Shown here: positions 55,010-64,000 of the stretch, one piece after another
How positions within the stretch are numbered: position 1 is the stretch's first letter
Layout: each line of letters opens with the position of its first letter
Translations under genes and position numbers: made by a program
Source of the DNA: Erythroxylum novogranatense
Lineage: Eukaryota; Streptophyta; Magnoliopsida; Malpighiales; Erythroxylaceae
Direction: 5' to 3'
DNA: 64,000 nucleotides
Assembly: GCA_029891385.1 (NCBI GenBank)
Contig: CM057228.1
Span: 61,606,023-61,670,022, forward strand
The notes under the pieces: generated by a model
What the model saw: only the letters and a program-made list of their open reading frames with translations
What the model was told of the DNA's origin: nothing
Database searches by the model: none

Positions 55010-57296
55010 TGTTGGACCCCGCTGCCGAAGCCCAACATCGGACATGAGAGCGTGGCGGGAAACATGCTAACTATACATTTATAAAAGACCCGCGGAAGAT
55101 TAATAGGCCTGCTGAAAAAAAAACTTGAAACCTACTTTCATGTGATTTAAATAAACAAGGTGAAACATGTAAATTAAACGATTGAGGAAGGATACCATCG
55201 GAAGTTCAATGGACCCATCGTGAATAAACTCAAATCTTACTTTCATGCTTTAAAACAAACATATCCATAAGTCGTTATCAAAAAGATGAGTTTTACTAAA
55301 GCTTTAAGAACATCTCAAATCAATTTACAACTTTGAGTTCAAGAGCTAAAAGTACAAAATACTCTTGAACCAATAATAGTTGAAATGAAATTAAAGTCTT
55401 GACTTCCAAAAATATAACATTGAAACTAAACAAACATAACAAAATGAAACTGGAGTGTTGCCGTAACTCGTGACTCACTCGATCTCTGGCTCGTCACCTG
55501 AATGGGGGAGATTAGAGGGGGTGAGCTATAAAGCTCGTGGGAACATATTTATAATATAGCCATAAGCAAAAGTAATAAAAAATTTACTCATTGTAGTGAT
55601 ACTTGTTGAAATCATAGTCATTGAGCATGTATGATTCATAGATTGAAAATGCTTGATTCTTAACCAGTTCATGATGCATGACACATAACAAATCATAACA
55701 CATAACATAACATGATGGTTTGGGTTGTCCTCGGTTCGTGACGACGTACACATGCCATCGAAATGTTGATGTGTGAGCGTAGTTTCATGAGGGAATCCTT
55801 GTGAGAAACCCCGTGCCACAGTCGGGCGGGCAAAGGAAAAGCCTTTTCGTGAGTCAATGTGCACTTGACTATTCGTGAGGGACACGCAAACCCACATAAG
55901 TATGCATGATTCATATTCTTGTAAACTTGTTTGCCAAACCGCACTTGCTTGCAAACTTGCTTGTAATCTTGCTTGTCATGTATTTCATAAAACTTGAATT
56001 CATGTACTTGTATTAGTGAAAGGGGAAAACTCCCTTTTGGAATTCTTTTCATAATTCATGAATGCAAATCATGTAACAACATATAATCATTCCTAATCGT
56101 ATATAATGCGAATGTGATGATGCAATTTCAATGCATTAATTCTTTCTTGATTTGAACAAAACAATGAGTACTTATATACTCTATTATAAACATGAACCCA
56201 CCTGATTTCCTTGCTTGTTCTTGCCTAGGAATGAGTTTCCTCTTGAGCCTCTTGATCCTCTTGCCTCACTTGATCTCCTAAAATAAGAACCGAAATCCTA
56301 TTTAATAACTCATGCTGAAACAATAATTCCATTTTTTTTAACTTCCATCCAAGATTCCATAGTCTTAGAAACTGATTCATAATTTCATCTCTTCACAAAA
56401 CTTGTAGATCTATGTCTCTAGTTTACAACGCCTCTAAAATTACCCCAAAAAGAATTCTGTAGCAAAAGATATGATCAAAACACTAAAAACACATCTGCTG
56501 GAAAAACTGCCTCGCCATGACGAGCGACTCGGCACGTCATGGCGTCTTGCTCGGCTCGCCACGACTTCTGGGCCTGGCACGTCATGACGTGAGGCCTTCT
56601 GCCTTTGCGTGCGGCTTGACCTAACGTCTGACACGACGTGCAGACGGGAGAGATGACTCCCGAACCCAGATTTCGCCATTTTCAACCTTAAAACCTTTCC
56701 TTTCTCAACTACAACACATCTAACCCATAAATCAAGTTCCATACTTCCATTCTAAACTCATTCTAACACCAAAAACACCAACAACACAACAACCCATGCA
56801 AATCTACAAATCTTTCCCATAAACCCTAACTCCATCGATTTCTACTCATTCCAAGCAAAACTAGGGTTTAATTCAACCTAAACAAGAGTAGAAGAGTTAA
56901 ACAAACCTGAAGAATGCTTCTAAACCTTCGAAATCTACAACTGGAGCTTTCCTCTTTTCCTCTTCTTCTTCTCCTTTCTCTCCCGACTCTCTTCTTTGGT
57001 TCTTCTCTTCTTTCTATTTCTTCCTTCTATTTCTTTTTAACTCTTAAAACCTACAAGGAAGAGCAAAGACTAAAATGCCCTCCTTTACTTAGCCTAAAAC
57101 ATCATAACTCAAGTTCCTTGACCATTATGCTTTTAAACATTTTTACTCTTCCATAAACATTTATTCCCTACTAAACTTAAATAAATCCAAATTTTCCATT
57201 AACATCTCCAACAAAATCAAACTATGCCATAAATCATAAATCAAATAAATTCATACTAAATAACATCAAGAAAACAAAGAAATTTGGGGCCCAACA
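55010..57296 (-). repeat. gypsy-E 3' LTR (2287 bp)
   Basis: Minus-strand start TGTTGGGCCCCAAATTTC at 57296, end at 55010. Its CG-palindrome region is at 56510-56648. It matches the right LTR along its visible length. Confidence 0.92.
56510..56648. repeat. CG-palindrome array in gypsy-E 3' LTR (decayed)
   Basis: Units such as cgccatgacgag, cgtcatggcg, cgccacgac, cgtcatgacg and cgacgtgcag show frequent CG to TG/CA decay. Between the anchors acatctgctg and agacgg the interval is 151 bp, against 201 bp in the other LTR. Confidence 0.85.
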
Positions 57297-57315
57297 TTTC
57301 TCCCCCTCTTAAAAG
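57297..57315 (-). other. gypsy-E polypurine tract
   Basis: The minus strand reads cttttaagagggggagaaa directly before the 3' LTR start at 57296. Confidence 0.88.
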
Positions 57316-58470
57316 AAATTTCGTCCTCGAAATTTACCTGAATCATCGAAAAGACTGGATACTTCTCCTTCATAGCGCCCAATGGTTCCCACGTGACTTC
57401 TTCCATGAATGGTTCCTCCACGTAACCTTAACTAAATGAATCGTCTTGTTCTAAGGACCTTTTCCTTTGTGTCTAAGATCTCTACTGGAATTTCCTCATA
57501 ACTTAAGTCGTCTCTTAAGCTGAACCTCTGAAACCTGAATGAAATGAGAAGGATCGATCTGTACCTCCTCAAAGATGGAAACATGAAAACATCATGGATC
57601 CGAGACAATTAAAGGCAACACCAACTCAGTAAGCTAGAGGTCCGATCCTTTCAAGAATCTCATACGGACCCACATATCTTGGACTTAACTTGCCTTTCTT
57701 GCCAAAACTCATTACTCCCTTCCAAGGAGACGTCTTGAGAAAGACCTTCTCACCGACTTCATACTCCATCTCCTTCCGATGAGCATCAGTGAAACTTTTC
57801 ATCCTATCCTGGGCTGCCTTAAGCCGTTGCTTAACTAGATTGACTTTATCAACAGTCATCTGGATCAACTCTGGTCTGACTAGTTTCCTCTCCCCTTCTT
57901 CGTCCCAACATATCGGAGTTCTACACCTTCTTCCATACAAAGCTTCATATGGAGCCATCTGATTGCTCGAATGGTACGAATTATTGTAAGCAAATTCGAC
58001 CAATGGTAAATGCTCATCCCAAGCTCCCTTGAAATCCAACACACATGCCCTGAGCATTCCCTCAAGTGTCCGAATGGTCCTCTCAGATTGACCATCCGTC
58101 TGAGGGTGAAATGCCGTACTAAAATGCAGTTTAGTACCTAAAGCTTTCTGCAAGCTTCCCCAAAATCTCGAAGTGAACCGAGGATCCCTGTCAGACATTA
58201 TAGAATCTGGAATCCCTTGCAACCTCACTACCTCATCAATGTACTTCTTGGCTAGCACATGTAAAAAATCAGTCTGCTTGATTGCCAGAAAATGGGCTGA
58301 CTTGGTCAACCGATCCACTATAACCTATATGGCATCATGCTTCCTACTAGTCTTAGGCAAACCCATCAGAAAATCCATGGTTACTCTTTGTCACTTCCAC
58401 TCAGGAATGGACAATGGCCTTAACTTGCCTGAAGGCGCCTGGTGTTCAGCCTTGACTTGCTGACACACGA
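57316..58470 (-). pseudogene. gypsy-E integrase and chromodomain remnant
   Basis: The zinc-finger cysteines ([11 protein letters not shown]) lie upstream at about 58455. A stop (tryptophan expected) follows IPEWK; then the DDE core shows MDRLTKSAHFL, SIMSDRDPRFTSRFW and HPQTDGQSERTIRT. A 230-codon frame (57626-58318) ends KGKLSPRYVGPYEIL. Downstream (57320-57620) only scattered chromodomain-like pieces remain, in changing frames, down to the typical end near the purine tract. Confidence 0.88.
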
Positions 58471-59434
58471 GACACTTACTGACATACTCTGCTACATCCC
58501 TCTTCATTCCCTTCCACCAGAAATGCTCTCTCAAATCTCTGTACATTCTAGTGCTACCTGGGTGCATGGCATAAGGCGCATTGTGTGCCTCATCCAGAAT
58601 CTCATCCTTAACTTCCTTGATATCTGGAATACAAAGCCTGTCCCCCACTGTCATGAGTCCATCCTCTCTCACTACAACTTCAGAAACCTTACCGTTCTGA
58701 ATTTTCTCTCGAAGCTTGCTCAAATTTGCATCCTGAGCCTGCAACTCCCTAACCTTCTCCCTGAGTATTGGCCTCACTCTGAAATTAGCTAGGAGGTAAT
58801 TTGGTTCCTCCTGCTTCAAGCTTATCTTAAGCTTGGCCATCTCTTCCAATAAAGGAAGATAAACTGTCTGAACGTGAGCAATGGAAGACTTCCTGCTCAA
58901 AGCATTAGCCACTACATTCGCCTTGCCTGGATGGTACTCAATCAACAAATCATAGTCCTTGAGTAACTCAATCCACCTTCTCTGCCTTAAATTTAATTCC
59001 TTCTGGCTCAGTAAGTACTTGAGGCTCTTGTGATCCGTAAAGATCCTCGTCTGAACCCCATACAGATAGTGCCTCCAAATCTTCAAGGGAAAGATCACTG
59101 CTGCCAACTCCAAGTCATGAGTCGGATAATTCAACTCATACTGCTTCAGTTGCCTTGAAGCATATGCTATCACCCTGTCTCCCTACATCAACACACAACC
59201 GAGACCTTTCCTCGAAGCGTCACTATAAACCGTATAGCCCTCATCACCCGAAGGCAAAATCAGCACTGGAGTACTTATCAACCTGCACTTGAGCTCCTCA
59301 AAGCTCTTCTGGCATTCATCAGTCCAAATAAATTTCTGGTTCTTCCTCAATAGCTTAGTCATCGGAGCAGCTATCATGGAGAATCCTTCTACAAACCTCC
59401 CGTAGTAACCTGCCAGACCCAGAAAACTTCTCAC
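58471..59434 (-). pseudogene. gypsy-E RNase H and RT connection
   Basis: MRSFLGLAGYYGRFVEGFS and FEELKCRLISTPVL form the RT connection. A stop at about 59180 then precedes RNase [52 protein letters not shown] and NALSRKSS. The following linker leads to integrase ([16 protein letters not shown]). Confidence 0.9.
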
Positions 59435-60000
59435 CTCTGTCGCTGTCTTGGGTGCATGCTAATTCACCACGGCTTCAACTTTCCTCGGATCAACATGCAC
59501 ACCATCCTGCGAAATCACATGTCCAAGGAAAGTTACCTCATGAAGCCAAAACTCACACTTGCTGAACTTGGCATAAAGCTCTCTCTCCCTAAGAGTCTGT
59601 AAAACAATCCTGAGATGCTCCTCATGCTCTTCTTCACTCTTGGAATACACCAGAATGTCATCTATAAACACTATGACAAACTGATCCAGAAACTCCTTGA
59701 AGACCCTATTCATAAGATCCATGAAAGCAATGGAGCATTGGTCGTTCGAATGGCATAACCAAAAACTCATAATGCCCATAACGGGTCCTGAATGCTGTCT
59801 TGCTTACATCAGACTCTTTGATTCTGAGCTGATGATAGCCTGACCTGAGATCAATCTTGGAGAAAACTCTAGCTCCCTGCAGCTGGTCAAACAGATCATC
59901 AATCTGTTGCAACAGATACTTGTTCTTAATTGTCACCTTGTTAAGTCTCCGATAGTCAATTCACATCCGCCATGATCCATCCTTCTTGTTGACAAACAGA
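59435..60000 (-). pseudogene. gypsy-E reverse transcriptase core with frameshift
   Basis: The first half reads [17 protein letters not shown] and [17 protein letters not shown] up to EFLVMPF, where the frame shifts (about 59745) and the MPFGLTNAP motif is destroyed. The second half, in another frame, has [19 protein letters not shown] (catalytic D-D) and [18 protein letters not shown], ending at a stop near 59459. A stop also precedes IDYRRLN near 59960. Confidence 0.9.
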
Positions 60001-61082
60001 ACCGGTGCTCCCCAAGGAGACGAACTAGGCCTGACATATCCCTTCTCTAACAGTTCCTCCAATTGTTCCTTAAGCTCCCTCAACTCAGCTGGAGCCATCC
60101 TGTACGGTGGTATCGAAATAGATGCAGTTTCGGGAATCAAGTCAATGGCAAACTCGATTTCCCTCACCGGTGGCAAACCTGGTAACTCATCTGGGAAAAT
60201 ATCTGGAAATTCCCTCACAATCGGGAAATCCTCTAACTTCCCTGCTTGCACATCGGCATCCACAACATGCGTCAAGAAAGCTTCACATCTCTGGCCCATC
60301 ATCCTTTCAGCTAATATAGCTGAAATCAGTCTTGGCGAGGGTGTCTTCCTATCCTCTCTGAAGATCACCTTCTCACCATTGCCCAGATCAAACTCTACCT
60401 CTTTCTGACCATAATCTAGTTTGGCCAGATACTTCTCCATAGTATCCATCCCCAGAATAACATCTAATTCTCTAAGGTCTAGCGGTAGTAAGTCCACTAC
60501 CAATCTAGTACCCTCAATGAAGAGCTCACAATGCTCATACACCTGACTGATCACCACATTCCTCCTTAGAGGAGTACTAACAACCAAAGGCCTATCCAAA
60601 GGCACAGAACTCACACCATGCAATGTTATACTTGCAGAAACAAATGAATGCGTGGAACCAGAATCAATCAAAACAAATACTGCTGAATCAAATAACTGAG
60701 CCATACCCGTGACAACCTCAGGTGCGGCTGCAGCTTCCTCCCTGGTCATGGCAAACACTCTTGCTGGCGCCTGACCCCTTGGCCTTCCTGGAGGAACAAT
60801 CTTCCTTGCAGTCCCAGAGCTGCCTACCTCAGTAACTGGCCTAGTGCCCACTATTTCTGCACGCCTTGGAGCCTGAAACTGCGACCCCTCTTGTCTTTGT
60901 GCCTGTGGACAATGCTTGGCTATATGTCCCTTCTCTCCGCATCTGAAACAAACTCCAAGTGATCTGAGACACTCTCCCTGATGATGTTTCCCACACTGGT
61001 CACATAAGAGATAGTTGAACCGACTTCTTCTCGCTTCTACGGCGCCTCCCACATTAGAGGCTTGCCACGACATCGCCCTCAC
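59961..61082 (-). pseudogene. gypsy-E gag zinc knuckle, protease and RT N-terminus (373 codons open)
   Basis: In order: a first Cys/His motif (CDQCGKHHQGEC), CCHC knuckle (CFRCGEKGHIAKHC), the linker, VFAMTREEAAA, the protease active site VFVLIDSGSTHSFV with intact D-S-G, ELDVILGMD, FPDELPGLPPVREIEF, then RT start YRMAPAELRELKEQLE and [16 protein letters not shown]. It is the longest intact open stretch of gypsy-E and would be internal to the Gag-Pol polyprotein. Confidence 0.92.
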
Positions 61083-62018
61083 TGCTTGTTCTTGGTAGCC
61101 CCATGCTACCTACTTCACTCGATCAGAAGAGCTCCTCGTGCTCCTCTCGGGCAATGGAGCACTAGTACCCTTCCTGAAAGTCTGCTCCCTGTTCTTCCTC
61201 TTCTTGTTCGCTTCATTTCTGATATTCTCCAGCTTCTCAGCCTGGAAAGCAGCATCCACCAACTGCTGGTAGTCACAGAAATTATGGATCAGGACTTTCT
61301 CCCTGATCCCCAAATGAAGACGTCCTTCAAACTTGTGGCACTTGTCTTCCTCTGTTGCCACAATGTTGGCTGCATAACGGGAAAGCTGTGTGAACTTCAG
61401 CTCATACTCGCTCACACTCGTGTCCCTCTGCATAAGATTCAGGAATTTCCTGGCCTTATCCTGCACATAGACTCTGGAGAGATAGTTCTTTCGGAACACT
61501 TCTACAAAATCCCTCCATGTTAGCACCGAAGGAACAACCTGACTGTGAGGCACTAATTCCCACCAATGCAGTGCATCTCCCTACAATAAACTGACTGCAT
61601 AATCTAGCTTGTCCTCATCTGAGCATCTCATCTGAACTAGAACCCTCTCGGTCCTCTTTAACCAGGCTTCAGCCTCTTCTGGATTAGTAGTCCCACTGAA
61701 ATCCACAGCCCCAAACTTTCGGAGCTTGTCATATTGCCCACTCCTGTCTACTGGAGCTTGCATCAGCATCTGAGATCTCTGACCTATAGCATACGTGAAA
61801 GCCTGAGCAAAGGCTTGGAAGAAACTCGGATCCATAGGAGTTCCCTGAGGCATAGGAGGAGGCGGAGGAGGCACTTCTTGTTGCAAACTAGGTGCCTCTG
61901 AAATCGGAACAGAATGTGCCCCGACATCTTGAGGAATATGGGATTCATCCGTACTCCCCTGACGAGAATGAGACCGAGTCGTAGCTCCTCGAGTTCTCCT
62001 TCGGGGTGGCATGCTCAC
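61083..62018 (-). pseudogene. gypsy-E gag, N-terminal part
   Basis: Opens with a basic Arg/Ser stretch (PPRRRTRGATTRS), a polyproline run (EVPPPPPPMPQG), then FGAVDFSGTTNPEEAEAWL and WLKRTERVLVQMRCS. A stop at 61579-61581 precedes the next segment (LTWRDFVEVFRKNYL, DTSVSEYELKFTQLSRYA, KCHKFEGRLHLGIREKV). Another stop near 61108 separates it from the zinc knuckle. The reading start at about 62018 is preceded by about 170 bp of leader. Confidence 0.88.
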
Positions 62019-62186
62019 TCCTCGAATAGAAAACCATTGAAAACTTCAGTTCAAGTAAGACAAGTTTCAAAATGTTCAAAAACAGTTCCAATCGTGTAAA
62101 ACAATGCAAGTTATTCCTATCGTGTAAAACAATGCACGTTATTTCTTAAAAGCAATGTCATGCAGCCCTAGATCAAAAACCTAGGC

Positions 62187-62198
62187 GCTCTGATACCA
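62187..62198 (-). other. gypsy-E primer-binding site
   Basis: Minus strand TGGTATCAGAGC, tRNA-Met type, five bases inside the 5' LTR (62204). Confidence 0.93.
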
Positions 62199-62203
62199 CA
62201 ACA

Positions 62204-64000
62204 TGTTGGACCACGCTGCCGGAGCCCAACATCAGATATGAGAGCGTGGCGGGAAACATGCTAACTATACATTTAGAAAAGACCCGCAGAAGATTAATGG
62301 GCCTGCTGGAAAACAAACTTAAAACCTGCTTTCATGTGATTTAAATAAACAAGGCGAAACATGTAAATTAAACGATTGAGGAAGGATACCATCGGAAGTT
62401 CAATGGACCCATCGTGAATAAACTCAAATCTTACTTTCATGTTTTAAAACAAACATATCCATAAGTCGTTATCAAAAAGATGAGTTTTACTAAAGCTTTA
62501 AGAACATCTCAAATCAATTTACAACTTTGAGTTCAAGAGCCAAAAGTACAAAATACTCTTGAACCAATAATACTTGAAATGAAATTAAAGTCTTGACTTC
62601 CAAAAATATAACATTGAAACTAAACAAACATAACAAAATGAAACAGGAGTGTTGTCGTAACTCGTGACTTACTCGATCTCTGGCTCGTCACCTGAATGGG
62701 GGAGATTAGAGGGGGTGAGCTATAAAGCTCGTGAGAACATATTTATAATATAGCCATAAGCAAAAGTAATAAAAAATTTACTCATTGTCGTGATACTTGT
62801 TGAAATCATAGTCATTGAGCATGTATGATTCATAGATTGAAAATGCTTGATTCTTAACCAGTTCATGATGCATGACACATAACAAATCATAACACATAAC
62901 AGAACATGATGGTTTGGGTTGTCCCTGGTTCGTGACGTACTACACATGCCATCGAAATGTTGATGTGTAGACGTAGTTTCATGAGGGAATCCTTGTGAGA
63001 AACCCTGTGCCACAGTCAGGCAAGCGGGAGAAGCCTTTTCGTGAGTCAATGTGCGCTTGACTATTCGTGAGGGACACCGCAAACCCACATAAGTATGCAT
63101 GATTCATATTCTTGTAAACTTGTTTGCCAAACTGGCACTTGCTTGCAAACTTGCTTGTAATCTTGCTTGTAATCTTGCTTGTCATGTATTTCATAAAAAC
63201 TTGAATTCATGTACTTGTATTAGTGAAAGGGGAAAAACTCCCTTTTTGGAATTCTTTTCATAATTCATGAATGCAAATCATGTAACAACATATAATCATT
63301 CTTAATCGTATATAATGCAGTCGTGATGATGCAATTTCAATGCATTAATTCTTTCTTGATTTGAACAAAACAATGAGTACTTATATACTCTATTATAAAC
63401 ATGAACCCACCTGATTTCCTTGCTTGTTCTTGCCTAGGAATGAGTTTCCTCTTGAGCCTCTTGATCCTCTTGCCTCACTTGATCTCCTAAAATAAGAACC
63501 GAAATCCCATTTAATAACTCATGCTGAAACAATAATTCCATTTTTTAAACTTCCATCCAAGATTGCATAGTCTTAGAAACTGATTCATAATTTCATCTCT
63601 TCACAAAACTTGTAGATCTATGTCTCTATTTTACAACGCCTCTAAAATCACCCCAAAAGGAATTCTGTAGCAAAAGATATGATCAAAACACTAAAAATAC
63701 ATCTGCTGGAAAAACTGGCCTCGCCGTGACGAAGCGGCTTTGGCTGCCATGCTGGCGTCTTGGCTGGCTCTTCGCCATGGCGTCTTGCCTGGCACGTCGT
63801 GGCGTGCAGCCCGGCTCGCCGCGGCATGTGGCCTGGCACGTCGCGGTGTGCGGCCTTCTGCATGCCGCAGCGTGCGGTCTTGCGTACGGCGCGACGTGTA
63901 GACGGGAGAGACGACTCCCGAACCCAGATTTCGCCATTTTCAACCTTAAAACCTTTCCTTTCTCAACTACAACACATCTAAACCATAAATCAAGTTCCAT
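62204..64000 (-). repeat. gypsy-E 5' LTR, cut by window end
   Basis: Matches 55010-57296 from its first base. The CG-palindrome region (63719-63905) is about 50 bp longer than in the 3' LTR and keeps more CG dinucleotides. Confidence 0.92.
63719..63905. repeat. CG-palindrome array in gypsy-E 5' LTR (expanded)
   Basis: Units such as cgccgtgacg, cgccatggcg, cgtcgtggcg, cgccgcggc, cgtcgcggtg, gccgcagcg and ggcgcgacg, separated by tctt/ggct-rich spacers. Same anchors as the array at 56510-56648. Confidence 0.86.

Larger units (their letters stand above)
55010..64000 (-). mobile_element. gypsy-E: Tekay-like chromovirus inserted in copia-F 3' LTR, right end outside the window
   Basis: The LTR begins (plus strand) TGTTGGACCCCGCTGCC at 55010 and TGTTGGACCACGCTGCC at 62204. 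On the minus strand the order is primer site (62187-62198), gag, protease, RT, RNase H, integrase, chromodomain remnant, purine tract and 3' LTR (55010-57296). The 5' LTR runs off the window. The lineage is close to gypsy-C in protein motifs but the LTRs are unrelated. Many stops and at least one RT frameshift make it defective. Flanking GGAGG at 55005-55009 may be the target duplication. Confidence 0.93.

Noticed and set aside
56440..56742. 100-codon minus-strand ORF in gypsy-E 3' LTR (also 63683-64000)
   Set aside because: It is an open frame through the CG-rich array; the two LTR versions differ by indels and have unrelated residues there.
5349..62198. tRNA genes at the TGGTATCAGAGC sites
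   Set aside because: Only 12-nt tRNA 3'-end complements next to LTRs are present; no cloverleaf, A box or B box.

Overview
The window is nuclear DNA of a flowering plant, probably a eudicot, from a repeat-dense and most likely heterochromatic region. The evidence is a stack of plant-type transposable elements: Ty1/copia, Athila-like and Tekay/Del-like Ty3/gypsy LTR elements, a CACTA (En/Spm) DNA transposon with spliced genes, and a fragment resembling an Au-type SINE. I see no ordinary host gene, no rRNA or tRNA gene, and no CRISPR array. The species cannot be read from the sequence.

Layout. A CACTA transposon on the minus strand is the oldest visible layer. Its 5' terminus (TIR ending ...TAGTG) is at 49293 and its 3' end lies left of the window. 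Three LTR elements sit in it. copia-A (minus, 1-7149, one LTR visible) cuts the last exon of its Transposase_24 gene. gypsy-B (Athila-like, plus, 13345-34043) splits its TNP2 transposase gene and itself contains gypsy-C (Tekay-like, plus, 16182-26240) inside gag. copia-D (plus, 38627-48313, AGTAA target duplication) lies in its AT-rich 5' region. Right of the CACTA is about 1.5 kb of AT-rich DNA with the SINE-like piece. Then comes copia-F (plus, from 50807), a gag-only LTR element whose 3' LTR is broken at 55009 by gypsy-E (Tekay-like, minus, 55010 to beyond 64000).

Condition. Most element ORFs are broken by stop codons and frameshifts. Many stops look like TGG to TAG/TGA, CAG to TAG or CGA to TGA, the spectrum expected from deamination of methylated cytosine. 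The CACTA genes keep consensus splice junctions, so their exon structure can still be read: TNP2 (Transposase-associated, Transposase_21, DUF4218 and DUF4216 regions), an unidentified three-exon ORF, and a five-exon Transposase_24 gene, all in one direction and probably one transcription unit, as in En/Spm.

Most unusual signal. Two short CG-centred palindromes occur as tight clusters in the non-coding parts of these elements. AAGTCGACTT (about 30 exact copies by hand count, often 19-22 bp apart) is found in copia-A, copia-D and copia-F. CGTCGCGACG-type units (about 24-27 bp apart where regular) are found in gypsy-B, gypsy-C and gypsy-E. In three of the LTR pairs the two sister arrays differ in length by 18-50 bp. 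Unrelated families sharing the same architecture suggests a common regulatory, structural or epigenetic role, or repeated spread of the motif. This is the best candidate for something undescribed, though novelty cannot be judged without a search.
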